Below, piece by piece: positions 17,044 to 25,709 of a stretch of DNA of 64,000 nt. A program made the position numbers and the translations under genes. The notes beneath the pieces are model-generated. The model was not told the DNA's origin and did no database searches. It was given only the letters and a program-made list of their open reading frames with translations. How positions within the stretch are numbered: position 1 is the stretch's first letter; every line of letters begins with the position of its first letter. This DNA is from Thermogemmatispora onikobensis (GTDB taxonomy: Bacteria > Chloroflexota > Ktedonobacteria > Ktedonobacterales > Ktedonobacteraceae): contig NZ_BDGT01000007.1 in NCBI RefSeq assembly GCF_001748285.1, forward strand, positions 1 through 64,000, read 5' to 3'.

Positions 17044-18390
17044 TCAGGCGGAGGTCTCTTGTTCGTCTTCGTGAGCCTGCTCGCCTGGCTGCCGCCGGCG
17101 GATCAGGACCTTATCGACGCGCCGGCCATCCATATCAATCACTTCCAGCTCAAAATTGCCCAGGGTCAGCCGGTCCCCTTCGTGGGGAATACGATCGAGG
17201 TGAGCCTGCACCAGGCCGGCGATGCTGTTGTACTGCCCGCGCTCTTCCTCGGGGATGGGCGGCAGCCCAATCTGTTCACGGACGGTCTCGTAGCTCTCCA
17301 GGCCATCGACCAGCCACGAGCCATCTTCTCGCTGGACGATGCTGCGCTCCTCGTCCACATCGTACTCATCCTGGATCTCGCCCACCAGCTCCTCTAGCAG
17401 ATCCTCCATAGTTACCAGGCCGCTCACTTGGCTGTATTCGTCGATGACCATAGCAATCTGGGCCCGCTCGCGCTTGAAGCGGCGCAGCAAATCGTCCAGG
17501 TGCTGCTGCTCCAGAGCAAAGATCGGTGTGCGCAACAGGCGTAGATAGTCTCGGCTGGCGCTGCCAGTCAACATGTAGAGCAGGTCTTTGGCGTGCAGGA
17601 TACCGAGAACGTTGTCGATCGTGTCTCGGTAGACCGGTAGGCGGCTGTAGCCGCTCTCGCGGAAGACACGCGCTACCTCTTCGAGAGGAGCGCTGGCTTC
17701 AATGGCCACAACTTCGCTGCGTGGGCGCATCACCTCGCGCACAGTGCGATCTGCAAAGTGGAGGGCGCGGCGAATAAATTCCTCTTCTTCGCGCTCGACT
17801 GCTCCACTGGTGAAACCTTCATGGGTCAGGTAGACAATGTCTTCTTCTGTGACCTCTGGCTGCGCCTCGGTCCGTTGGCCGAGCAGGCGTAGCAGGAGGT
17901 TTGTGGAGAGCGTGAGCAGGCCGACGATGGGGCGGGCAAGGCGCGACAGTAGACTCATGACGGGGGCGGCGGCGCTGGCCACACTTTCGGCGTGCTGCAA
18001 TGCCAGGCGCTTGGGGGCCAGCTCGCCGATGACCAGCGTGAAGTAGGTGATCAGCAGGACGTCGATGGCCAGCGCCAGGCTATCGGCGTAAGCGCCGACG
18101 AGGGGCAGCGTGCGCAGCCAGGCTGCCAGTGGACCACTCAGGCTGGCGCCGCTGAAGGCCGCTGCCAGGGTGCTGATGAGAGTAATGCCTACCTGGACGG
18201 TCGCGAGAAAGCGGTCCGGTTCCTCGGCCAGCTCCAGGGCCTGTCGGGCCCGTTTCTTCCCAGCCTGGGCCTGCTGCTGAAGCCTGCCACGCCGCGCCGA
18301 AACGGTGGCAATCTCTGAAGCCGCGAAGAAACCGTTGGCGACCATTAACAGAAAAATAATGAGCAATTCAAGGCCGAGTCTACCAGACAT
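17044..18390 (-). CDS. CNNM/HlyC-CorC family transporter
   Basis: A 448-residue membrane protein. The N-terminal DUF21 domain has about four helices in residues 1-190 and begins with the typical ANGFFAASEIATVSARRGRL. Two CBS domains follow at about 200-330 (MRPRSEVVAIEAS, GYSRLPVYRDT), then a C-terminal CorC/HlyC domain (YNSIAGLVQ, LTLGNFELEV). CNNM proteins move or sense Mg2+, with CBS domains binding nucleotide. The 'hemolysin' label is historical. The ATG at 18390 is preferred because the DUF21 helix begins there and AGGAG precedes it; the frame stays open for another 110 codons without family features. Confidence 0.9.
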   Translation of the reverse strand: MSGRLGLELLIIFLLMVANGFFAASEIATVSARRGRLQQQAQAGKKRARQALELAEEPDRFLATVQVGITLISTLAAAFSGASLSGPLAAWLRTLPLVGAYADSLALAIDVLLITYFTLVIGELAPKRLALQHAESVASAAAPVMSLLSRLARPIVGLLTLSTNLLLRLLGQRTEAQPEVTEEDIVYLTHEGFTSGAVEREEEEFIRRALHFADRTVREVMRPRSEVVAIEASAPLEEVARVFRESGYSRLPVYRDTIDNVLGILHAKDLLYMLTGSASRDYLRLLRTPIFALEQQHLDDLLRRFKRERAQIAMVIDEYSQVSGLVTMEDLLEELVGEIQDEYDVDEERSIVQREDGSWLVDGLESYETVREQIGLPPIPEEERGQYNSIAGLVQAHLDRIPHEGDRLTLGNFELEVIDMDGRRVDKVLIRRRQPGEQAHEDEQETSA

Positions 18391-18729
18391 GCCTCCGCTC
18401 TCCTCTCTTCTGTCCTCTTCTCTGGACCGTGATCTCGCTCGGGCAACTCTACCAGCAGCCTGACTGATCGTATGGTAGTGGTGCGTGATTGTGGCTGACG
18501 CCTTGCCCAGGCCAGAGTGCCTGCTCGCGTGGCACCACGGTACTGGGTCAGGCTCGCACGCTCGGCTAGCGCCCGGCAGGGGTAGTCTTATTCTAACACG
18601 TCCGTCACTGCCGGAGTGAGTGTCTGGCAAAAGCTGCCTGGTAGAGGTGGGGGCGCACGGACCCGGTCCAGGCCGGCCTGCTCTGCTTCCGAGGGTGCTC
18701 TGCCTCTCTGCTCTGGAACGCACTCACTT

Positions 18730-18759
18730 CACAGCGGTCGCGCTTATGGGCTATAATAG
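18730..18759 (+). promoter_or_regulatory. Sigma-70-type promoter of the thiamin transporter operon
   Basis: TTCACA (18730-18735) and TATAAT (18754-18759) are separated by 18 bp. Transcription would begin near 18766 and run into the TPP riboswitch about 110 nt later. Confidence 0.65.
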
Positions 18760-18875
18760 CGGTGCAGGGGCTGGCGAGCGAGCGGTCAAACCGGCGTGCG
18801 GCGCGGCTCCTGCAGTTTCCTGATCTGAGGAAGCGTCAAACACAGCATTTTCTGTTCTGTACTGTCATTCTATCT

Positions 18876-18990
18876 AATGGCGCTGCTAGGGGAGCCGTTC
18901 CAGGCTGAGAGGGCGACCATCGACAGATGGTTTGCCGACCCTGAAAACCTGATCTGGGTAATACCAGCGGAGGGAAGCGGCGAGCGCATT
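18876..18990 (+). promoter_or_regulatory. TPP riboswitch (THI element)
   Basis: The conserved core is present: GGGG near 18890, CTGAGA (18905-18910), CCCTGAAAACC, CTGATCTGGGTAATACCAGC (18949-18968) and AGGGAA. An extra P3a-like stem (GGCGACCATC with GATGGTTTGCC) lies between CTGAGA and the second half, an allowed extension in this family. P1 can be formed by AATG/CGCT at the 5' side with AGCGCATT at the 3' side. The 3' P1 strand can instead pair with GCGCTC at 18999-19004, and that segment can pair again with GCGAGC at 19027-19032. This gives mutually exclusive stems, as expected of a switch. It precedes a thiXYZ-type transporter. Confidence 0.92.
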
Positions 18991-19054
18991 CGCCCTCGGC
19001 GCTCGCAAGAGGTGCACCGGTCCTGAGCGAGCCAGCCCAGCGAGGGGGATGCGT

Positions 19055-19171
19055 ATGAGCAGCAATCTCTGCCTCATCGCCACACACCAGAAGCCCATGC
19101 ATGAGCGCCCGCCGATTGTCGATACAGGTGCAAAAGCTACCACGGTGCCTGCTGCGCGGTGCTGCAGCTAG
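19055..19171 (+). CDS. Possible 38-codon leader ORF after the TPP riboswitch
   Basis: An ATG at 19055 (or in frame at 19049) has GAGGGGG at 19042-19048 and opens a 38-codon frame ending in TAG. It lies just after the riboswitch's alternative stems and well before thiZ. The peptide has no recognised domain. It may be a translated leader that passes riboswitch control to the operon, or a chance ORF. Treat as tentative. Confidence 0.25.
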   Translation: MSSNLCLIATHQKPMHERPPIVDTGAKATTVPAARCCS

Positions 19172-19423
19172 GTTGGTGGCGCGTGGCGGCCTCTTCCCCC
19201 GCTGCATAGACTGCTCGCTGCCAACTCCGAACTGAGCCGGAGGGCAAGGCGCGAGCCATTGCAATGAGGCTCGTTCTGCTCTACTTTGCGCTTCATACCT
19301 TTGCTTTGGGTTCCTCTCCTGAGAGTGGCTGTTTCGGTCCCCTTTCAGCGCGCCACTCTGTTCTGCGCGGCTACCAGGCGCGCAGACTTAGCCTTGTTAG
19401 TGACCGATCGTGGAGCAACAGCA

Positions 19424-20194
19424 ATGCCTTCGCCCAAATTGCAGCTGACGGGAGTCACGCACTGCTACCGCGCCGGGAGACAGAGCGTAGAGGCACTGGC
19501 TGGCATCGATCTGACGGTGAACGTGGGCGAGTTTGTGACCATTGTTGGCCCCAGCGGCTGCGGCAAAAGTACCCTGTTTAATATCATTGCCGGAGTCGAG
19601 GAACCGACCGGCGGCACCATTATGCTTGACGGCGCAGTGAATGGCGAGCGCGCCGGCAAGACGGGCTACATGCCGCAGCAGCCGCTGCTCTTGCCCTGGC
19701 GAACCGTCGAAGAGAATGTCATGTTGGGCCTGGACATTCGCCGGGTCCCGCGCCAGCTGGCGCGGGAACAGGCCCGCGAGCTGCTCAAGCGCTTTGGTCT
19801 GAGCGAGTTCGCCAATCACTACCCGGCCTCGCTCTCCGGCGGAATGAGCCAGCGCGTGGCTCTACTGCGCACCGTGCTTTTTCATCCCTCTTTTCTCCTG
19901 TTAGACGAGCCTTTTGGCGCTCTCGATGCCCTGACGCGCCTCTCTTTACAGATGTGGCTGCAGGAACTCTGGCAGAGTCTCCAGGCCAGCATTCTCTTTA
20001 TTACCCATGATGTTCGGGAGGCCATCCTGCTCTCGGACCGCATCTACATCTTCAGTGCTCGCCCGGCCCGTGTGCTGCGCGTCGTCGAGGTGGAGCTGCC
20101 GCGCCCGCGGCGCCCAGAGCAGCTAGCCACGCCCGCGGCGGCCAGTCTCGAACAAGAATTGATCAGCTTGCTGCTAAAGGAGCAGACGGCATGA
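19424..20194 (+). CDS. thiZ: ABC transporter ATPase, thiamin-precursor uptake (ThiZ-like)
   Basis: A 256-residue nitrate/taurine/HMP-type ATPase. Walker A is GPSGCGKST, the Q-loop MPQQPLLLPWRTVEENV, the signature LSGGMSQR, Walker B LLLDEPFGALDA and the switch ITHDVREA. It powers import with the permease that overlaps it by 4 bp (ATGA). The ATG at 19424, preceded by GGAG, is chosen over an upstream ATG at 19286 since the family domain begins within a few residues of it. The TPP riboswitch upstream and ThiY downstream point to hydroxymethylpyrimidine or a related thiamin precursor. Confidence 0.88.
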   Translation: MPSPKLQLTGVTHCYRAGRQSVEALAGIDLTVNVGEFVTIVGPSGCGKSTLFNIIAGVEEPTGGTIMLDGAVNGERAGKTGYMPQQPLLLPWRTVEENVMLGLDIRRVPRQLAREQARELLKRFGLSEFANHYPASLSGGMSQRVALLRTVLFHPSFLLLDEPFGALDALTRLSLQMWLQELWQSLQASILFITHDVREAILLSDRIYIFSARPARVLRVVEVELPRPRRPEQLATPAAASLEQELISLLLKEQTA

Positions 20195-20982
20195 ACGGCA
20201 GTGCCTCCACTACTCTGCGCAGGCTGGCCAGCTATGGACCGGCCATTATGCTCGCCACGCTGCTCCTCGTACTCTGGGAGAGCTATGTGCGCCTTGCCCG
20301 GGTGAGTCCGTTCATTCTGCCAGCTCCCACGGCTATGCTGCAGGCGCTAGTGACCAATTGGGACCTCCTCTACGAGCACACCTTACAGACGCTGGTCGAG
20401 ACCCTGATCGGCCTGGCTATCTCGGTAGTCCTGGGTCTGCTTATTGCCGTGCTGCTCGACCTCTCTCCCTGGGTACGGCGCGCGCTTTACCCGCTGCTAC
20501 TGACCTCGCAGACCATCCCAATGGTGGCGCTGGCGCCGTTGCTGCTGGTCTGGTTCGGCTACGGCCTGCTGCCCAAGGTCTTGCTGGTGATTCTCTACTG
20601 CTTTTTTCCTATTGCCGTGGCCTGTGCCGATGGGCTGCTGAGCGTCGAGCCGGAGCTGATCAAGGTCCTGCGGAGCATGCACGCCTCGCGCTGGCAGATC
20701 CTCTGGTTGGTGCGTCTGCCAGGGGCCTTACCGGCCTTCTTCTCCGGCTTGCGCATTGCCGTCACCTACAGCGTTACGGGGGCCATTGTCGGCGAGTACG
20801 TCGGTGCCGAGAAGGGCCTGGGCCTCTATATGGAGACCTCGGCCAACTCCTTTGCGATGGCCAATGTGTTGGCGGCGGTCCTGATTACTGTCGTCTTGAC
20901 CATCCTGCTCTTTGGCCTGGTGGCCCTCTGTGAGCGTCTGGCCCTTCCCTGGTATTTTACCCAGGCACGCACGCAGCGCTGA
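20191..20982 (+). CDS. thiX: ABC transporter permease, thiamin-precursor uptake (ThiX-like)
   Basis: A 263-residue inner-membrane permease with about six helices and the BPD-type cytoplasmic loop (VEPELIKVLRSMHASRWQILWLVRLPGALP). Its start overlaps the stop of the ATPase gene (ATGA), a mark of translational coupling. It forms the pore of the TPP-controlled importer. The sequence class is shared with nitrate, sulfonate and HMP permeases; substrate assignment rests on the riboswitch and the binding protein. Confidence 0.88.
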   Translation: MNGSASTTLRRLASYGPAIMLATLLLVLWESYVRLARVSPFILPAPTAMLQALVTNWDLLYEHTLQTLVETLIGLAISVVLGLLIAVLLDLSPWVRRALYPLLLTSQTIPMVALAPLLLVWFGYGLLPKVLLVILYCFFPIAVACADGLLSVEPELIKVLRSMHASRWQILWLVRLPGALPAFFSGLRIAVTYSVTGAIVGEYVGAEKGLGLYMETSANSFAMANVLAAVLITVVLTILLFGLVALCERLALPWYFTQARTQR

Positions 20983-21028
20983 AACGCCGCGCTTTAGCCT
21001 TTGCTTGACTTGAAAGGATGCCTCGCCT

Positions 21029-22102
21029 ATGAGCAACAGAACGCGCTTGACAGTAAGCATTGTGATCCCGCTGCTGGTCATTGTGGTGGTCGTGGGGGCT
21101 TTCCTCTGGCAGCAGCATGGAGCCGGCTCTGGAACCAGCACCAGCCCCACCGGTACCGGCACAGCCCGGCCCCTGACGACGGTCAAGCTGGCCCTCGACT
21201 GGACGCCTAATACCAATCACACGGGTATTTATGTGGCCCTGGCCCAGGGATGGTATGCCCAGGAAGGGATCAGGTTGGAGATTCTGCCGTATTCTTCGAA
21301 TGTCTCGCCCGACGTGCTGGTCAGTACTGGCAAGGCCGATGTGGGCATTAGCTCGACCGAGGGCGTGGTCACCGATGCAGCCCTCGGCCAGCCGGTGGTC
21401 TCGATCGCTGCTATTATCCAGCATAATACTTCAGCGCTGGTGACGCTGGCCAAGTCCGGCCTGAAGCGTCCGCGCGATCTCGATGGCAAGGTCTATGCAG
21501 CTTTCGGCGCGCCTTACGAGACGGCGGTGGTGAGCGCCATTATCAAGCACGACGGTGGCAAAGGGGTGTTTCGCAGTGTGACACTGGATGTCGATAGTAT
21601 GCAGGCGCTGGAGACGGGGCGTGTCGACTTTGTCTGGGTCTTTGAAGGTTGGGAAGTCATCCAGGCTCAGCGCCAGGGGGTGCAGCTGAATGTCTTCCCG
21701 GTGACCAGCTATGGCATTGCCGATTACTATACCCCCACCTTGATTACGGGGCCAGGCCAGATCAAGGAGGAGCCGGATGTACTGCGTCGCTTCATGGCGG
21801 CGACGGCGCGAGGCTATGAGTATGCGCGCCAGCATCCGCGTGAGGCGGCGCAGATGCTGCTCAATATGGCTCCCAAGGGCACCTTTCCTGATCCCGGCCT
21901 GGTCTACGCCAGCCAGGAGTTCTTGAGTCCGCGCTACGCTGACCCAGCTCGCCAGTGGGGCTGGCAGGACTCCGCCCCCTGGCATGGGTATCCTCAGTTC
22001 ATCCTGGATACGGGCCAGATTAAGAATAGTGCCGGTCAGGTCGTGCGCTCGCTCAATTTCGACTCGCTCTATACGAATGCCTTCCTGCCTCAGTCTCAGT
22101 AA
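21029..22102 (+). CDS. thiY: NMT1/THI5-like substrate-binding protein (ThiY-like)
   Basis: A 357-residue periplasmic-type binding protein. An N-terminal hydrophobic anchor (VSIVIPLLVIVVVVGAFLW) is followed by an STP-rich linker. The mature domain has the NMT1/THI5 hallmarks VKLALDWTPNTNHTGIYVA, GWYAQEGI, DVGISSTEGV and the FGAPYETAVV region. Relatives bind formyl-aminopyrimidine or HMP, the thiamin pyrimidine precursor. No lipobox cysteine is seen, so an uncleaved membrane anchor is likely. AAAGGA precedes the ATG. It is the last gene of the riboswitch operon. Confidence 0.9.
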   Translation: MSNRTRLTVSIVIPLLVIVVVVGAFLWQQHGAGSGTSTSPTGTGTARPLTTVKLALDWTPNTNHTGIYVALAQGWYAQEGIRLEILPYSSNVSPDVLVSTGKADVGISSTEGVVTDAALGQPVVSIAAIIQHNTSALVTLAKSGLKRPRDLDGKVYAAFGAPYETAVVSAIIKHDGGKGVFRSVTLDVDSMQALETGRVDFVWVFEGWEVIQAQRQGVQLNVFPVTSYGIADYYTPTLITGPGQIKEEPDVLRRFMAATARGYEYARQHPREAAQMLLNMAPKGTFPDPGLVYASQEFLSPRYADPARQWGWQDSAPWHGYPQFILDTGQIKNSAGQVVRSLNFDSLYTNAFLPQSQ

Positions 22103-22384
22103 TTGAGCGCCTGGCGCTACTGGCCTGGCCCGAGCAGGATAGGTGGCGGCCAACGGAAGAGCATGCCCGGTCGACTCCTCCGTTGGCCGTTGGGCTTTTG
22201 GGCGGAGGCTGGACGGGAGTGCTGCTCTCCTCAACCAGCCAGACAGAGCGGCTGAGCAGGCAAGGCAGGCGGAGGCCGATACCTCGGCGCACTCTCTTCG
22301 TTTCATCAAATAGATGGATATCCTGCCATGCTGGATCTATCTGCTCGATAAGCTGCTCTAGCCTTGGTGCGAAGAACCACCGTT

Positions 22385-24631
22385 ATGCAAACATCCGACC
22401 GCTACACCTTTTGCCCGACATGTGGGGCCGCCAACAGTTTGGAAACCCAGGTCTGCCAGTACTGTCAAGCCTCTCTCTCGCCTGCTGCTGATCCTGCAGC
22501 TACTGCCGACCCTTCGTCGACCCAGGGAGCGCCGATCATTATCAAGATCGAGTCTGATGTGGAAGCGCAACCGGTAGACAGCCGTTCGCTCGTGCCGCTC
22601 TGGCCCGGGATGGTTTTGCGCGAGCGCTATCACATTCTGCGTATCTTGGGACGTGGTGGCTCTGGGGCGGTCTATGAGGCCAGCGACCTGCACGAAGGTG
22701 AGCGCCGTGTGGCTATCAAAGAGATCGTGGCCTTCCACCTAGAGCCACGAGTGGCTGCTGAGACGATCGCCTCCTTCTACAGCGAGGCCTCGCTGCTGGC
22801 GACCTTGCGCCATCCCAGCCTGCCGGAGGTCTACGAGTATTTTACCGAGCAGGATTGCTGCTATCTGGTCATGGAATTCATCCAGGGTGAGACGCTGGAG
22901 GAGCGTCTGCAGCGCAGTCAGGGTGGTCGCCTTCCTCTCGATGAGGCCCTGGAGATTGCCGTTCAGCTCTGCACGGTCCTTGAATACTTGCATTCGCGCC
23001 CGGTGCCTATTATTTTCCGCGACCTGAAGCCGGCCAATATCATGCTCGATAGTGTCGCCGGACGGGTCTGCCTGATTGACTTTGGCATTGCGCGCCGTTT
23101 CAAGCCAGGCCAGAGCCGCGATACGCTCGCCCTGGGTTCACCTGGCTATGCGGCCCCTGAGCAGTATGGCAGGGCGCAGAGCACGCCCCAGGCCGATATC
23201 TACGGGCTGGGGGCCACGCTCCACCAGATGCTCACAGGCGTTGATCCCTCAGAGGCCCCTTTGCACTTTGTCCCACTGCGCTCCTTTGATCCGGCCCTCC
23301 CTCCTGAGCTCGATGAGCTGGTGGCGCATATGGTAGAGATTTCCCCCCAGAAACGGCCAGCCAGCGCGGCAGAAGTGCGCCGCCAGCTTGAGTCGATCCG
23401 CCACCGTCTTCCACGCACCCGACGAGCCAGCAGCCGCGGGCAAAGCCAGCAACCATCTCCAGCCCCGGGAAAGCGCAGGCAGCCAGGGGCCCAGCCTTCA
23501 TCTGCTGGACCGTCTGCCGCCGCTGCTCCTTCGGCCCCAGCGCTACCGCGTCGTCTGCTGCTCATTGCTGGACCTTTCGTTCTGGGGGCCGTGGTGGGCA
23601 TCTTTGGAGCGCGCGAGCTGGACCTGCCCCTGATCCCGGCCTCGGCCAACCTCCAGACGCCGACCGTCTTCGCTCGCACGCCGGCAGCCAATCTGCTCTC
23701 ACTCCCGCGTGTGAGCGTGAGCCTGGCCCTGAGCTACCGCGGCCATCAAGCCCCAGTTCGCGCCCTGGCCTTCTCCAGCGACGGGCAGTATCTGGCTTCT
23801 GGTGACCTGGCGCATGCGGTTCACATCTGGGAGCCGCTCTCTGGCGAGCTGCTGCTGCGCTATGATGATCATCGCGCGGCCATTACCTCCCTCGCCTGGC
23901 TCCCTGGCACCAGCGTGCTGGCTTCGAGCAGCGAGGATGGCACAGTCCAGGTCTGGGATGTGGCTCAACAGCGGCGCCTGCTTGTGTATCGGGGCCATCG
24001 GGGAGCTGTGCGAGCGGTCAAGGGGAGCACAATAGGTTTGTTCGCCTCGGGAGGAGTCGACGGCAGCGTGCAGGTCTGGGATGCCAGCACTGGCGCGCGC
24101 AGCTTGCTGCTCCTGGACGAGAGCCGTGCTCCGATCAGCGCTCTGAGCTGGTCACCGGCGACTACCATCCTGGCCTCTGCCGATGAGCAAGGCAACGTGT
24201 TGCTGTGGGAGACCCGTAATGCGGCGCTGAGCGCGCGTCAGAGGGTACTCGACGCTGTGAGCGGGCAACCTGTGGCCCTGCTAGCACTGGCCTGGTCGCC
24301 CGATGGCTCGCAGCTGGCAGGTGCCGGAGCCGACGGCCAGGTTGTCTTGATCAGTCTACAGGGCAGCGCCTTTCTGGGCGGCCAGGTCGTCTCATCGTCC
24401 CCCTGCACCGCTCTGGCCTGGTCGCCAGATAGTCGCCTGCTGCTGGTTGGCAGCGGCAATCAGGCTACCATCTGGCTGGCCAGTACAACCGCTTACAGTC
24501 CACTCTACACCTATGAAGAGCAGGACGGGAGTGTGGCGGCAGTGGATTGGTCGCTGAATGGCGGGCTGCTCGCTTCCACGGGCGGGAAGAGCGTGCGTGT
24601 CTGGAGTGTGAGCAGCAGCAGCAGCAGCTAA
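22385..24631 (+). CDS. Membrane Ser/Thr kinase with zinc ribbon and WD40 propeller
   Basis: A 748-residue protein. A zinc ribbon (Cys10/13/24/27) is followed by a kinase domain from about residue 82: glycine loop LGRGGSGAVYEA, catalytic Lys112, catalytic Asp213 in FRDLKPAN (Phe replaces the usual His), Asp232 in IDFGIAR, and the GSPGYAAPEQ segment. After a Pro/Ser-rich linker, one transmembrane helix lies near 393-411. The outside part has seven WD40-like repeats, enough for a closed propeller, and ends in six Ser encoded by (AGC)6. It likely senses something outside and phosphorylates cytoplasmic targets. TTG and GTG codons at 22364 and 22367 are alternative starts. Confidence 0.9.
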   Translation: MQTSDRYTFCPTCGAANSLETQVCQYCQASLSPAADPAATADPSSTQGAPIIIKIESDVEAQPVDSRSLVPLWPGMVLRERYHILRILGRGGSGAVYEASDLHEGERRVAIKEIVAFHLEPRVAAETIASFYSEASLLATLRHPSLPEVYEYFTEQDCCYLVMEFIQGETLEERLQRSQGGRLPLDEALEIAVQLCTVLEYLHSRPVPIIFRDLKPANIMLDSVAGRVCLIDFGIARRFKPGQSRDTLALGSPGYAAPEQYGRAQSTPQADIYGLGATLHQMLTGVDPSEAPLHFVPLRSFDPALPPELDELVAHMVEISPQKRPASAAEVRRQLESIRHRLPRTRRASSRGQSQQPSPAPGKRRQPGAQPSSAGPSAAAAPSAPALPRRLLLIAGPFVLGAVVGIFGARELDLPLIPASANLQTPTVFARTPAANLLSLPRVSVSLALSYRGHQAPVRALAFSSDGQYLASGDLAHAVHIWEPLSGELLLRYDDHRAAITSLAWLPGTSVLASSSEDGTVQVWDVAQQRRLLVYRGHRGAVRAVKGSTIGLFASGGVDGSVQVWDASTGARSLLLLDESRAPISALSWSPATTILASADEQGNVLLWETRNAALSARQRVLDAVSGQPVALLALAWSPDGSQLAGAGADGQVVLISLQGSAFLGGQVVSSSPCTALAWSPDSRLLLVGSGNQATIWLASTTAYSPLYTYEEQDGSVAAVDWSLNGGLLASTGGKSVRVWSVSSSSSS

Positions 24632-24701
24632 TCCACGCAGGAGCTGGAAATGACCGGGCGAGAGGACGAGCGAGCTGCTGCCGACAGTGGCCTGGAGCGG
24701 A

Positions 24702-25349
24702 TCAGAGGAGGTCGCTGCGCGTGTGGATGATCAATAGCTGGCCGCTGACCAGGGAGATGCTGGCCTCCGGCTGGATCAGCTGATTGCTGACGCCACGGGG
24801 CCGGCCAAAGACGAGCCTCTCCCCGTGCAGCGGGTAGTACAGTCCCTGGGTAGAGACGCCCTGCGCATCGCCCGCCAGCGGCAGCAGCGAGACCAGGTCG
24901 CCGGTCTGACCACGGACCTGCGTGACGCCGGGACCGCGCAGCAGCCAGCAGATGGATGGCCCGTCGACGAGGCGCACCGTCACTTGATCATAAGCTGCCA
25001 GCAGCAGCACGTTAGCCAGGGCGTGGTCGCAGCGGGCCCCACCCCAGGCTCCCAGAATGGTCACAGCCGTTGCTCCCTGCTCAATGGCATATTGGAGCGC
25101 CAGCTCGCTATCGGTCTCGTTCTTCTCGACAGGCGTTTGCACAAAACGGCAGCCAGCGGCCTCAATTTGAGCCGCCAGGGCAGGCGCGAGCGAATCCAGG
25201 TCGCCCAGTACGACAGCTGGCAGCCGGCCCAGGCGAAGAGCGCTCTCGGCCCCACCATCTGCCGCCAGAACCAGGTCTGCCTGGCGCAGGACCTCCTCAA
25301 CCAGAACGCTCGGGTGCAGCGTTCCACCGGCGAAGATTACCGCCTGCAT
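24702..25349 (-). CDS. thiN: Thiamin pyrophosphokinase
   Basis: A 215-residue kinase that transfers pyrophosphate from ATP to thiamin to make TPP. The family motifs are all present: LVLAADGGAE, the metal/ATP motif VVLGDLDS (about 47-53), EKNETDSELAL (75-84) and GGARCDHALANVLLL. It is the enzyme that makes the ligand of the riboswitch at 18.9 kb, but has no TPP riboswitch itself that I can see. The ATG at 25349 has AAAGGAG 13 nt upstream, but an out-of-frame ATG at 25357 is better spaced. Confidence 0.9.
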   Translation of the reverse strand: MQAVIFAGGTLHPSVLVEEVLRQADLVLAADGGAESALRLGRLPAVVLGDLDSLAPALAAQIEAAGCRFVQTPVEKNETDSELALQYAIEQGATAVTILGAWGGARCDHALANVLLLAAYDQVTVRLVDGPSICWLLRGPGVTQVRGQTGDLVSLLPLAGDAQGVSTQGLYYPLHGERLVFGRPRGVSNQLIQPEASISLVSGQLLIIHTRSDLL

Positions 25350-25357
25350 CTCTGCAT
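25337..25357 (-). CDS. Possible 6-codon upstream ORF overlapping the thiN start
   Basis: ATG at 25357 sits 5 nt after AAAGGAG and reads six codons to TAA at 25337, overlapping the thiN ATG in another frame. If translated, thiN would start by re-initiation or leaky scanning. It may instead mean that thiN starts at the in-frame TTG at 25376. Confidence 0.25.
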   Translation of the reverse strand: MQRCRR

Positions 25358-25385
25358 GTCGACTCCTTTCTGCCAATTGTTGTCG

Positions 25386-25415
25386 CCGCCCGTCCTGGTC
25401 CGTTCAGGACGGCGG
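25386..25415. other. GC-rich inverted repeat in the thiN leader
   Basis: CCGCC and GTCCTG pair with CAGGAC and GGCGG with one bulged C, giving about 11 bp around a 7-nt loop. It lies 37 bp before the thiN start and no T-run follows on either strand, so it is not a plain terminator. The rest of the 25350-25709 divergent gap shows only weak -10-like sequences. Confidence 0.4.
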
Positions 25416-25709
25416 GCGGACAGCTCTTGACTGGAGAGCATTGTACCATCTCGTCGACATAGCAAACGAGGGCCAGAAAGGGGCAGAGACGTGCAAAGCG
25501 GCGAATAATGACGTACAATGGCCCTGGTTGGCTGGAAGGCTTCTGGCTGTCCGCAGCTGCTTCTCCCTGGCTACCCCATCAGTGCAGTGAGTGAGCGACC
25601 TCTTGCTGTCAGCCTGCCAGCTTGCCAACAAGCCAATGTGTAGCTCTCTTGGAGCGTTGTCCGTTCTACAGGTGGAAGTCTTCACTTCGCCACGTGGGGG
25701 AAACAAGCG

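Noticed and set aside
18836-19264. Minus-strand ORF across the TPP riboswitch
   Set aside because: It is antisense to a well-conserved riboswitch and has no recognisable domain.
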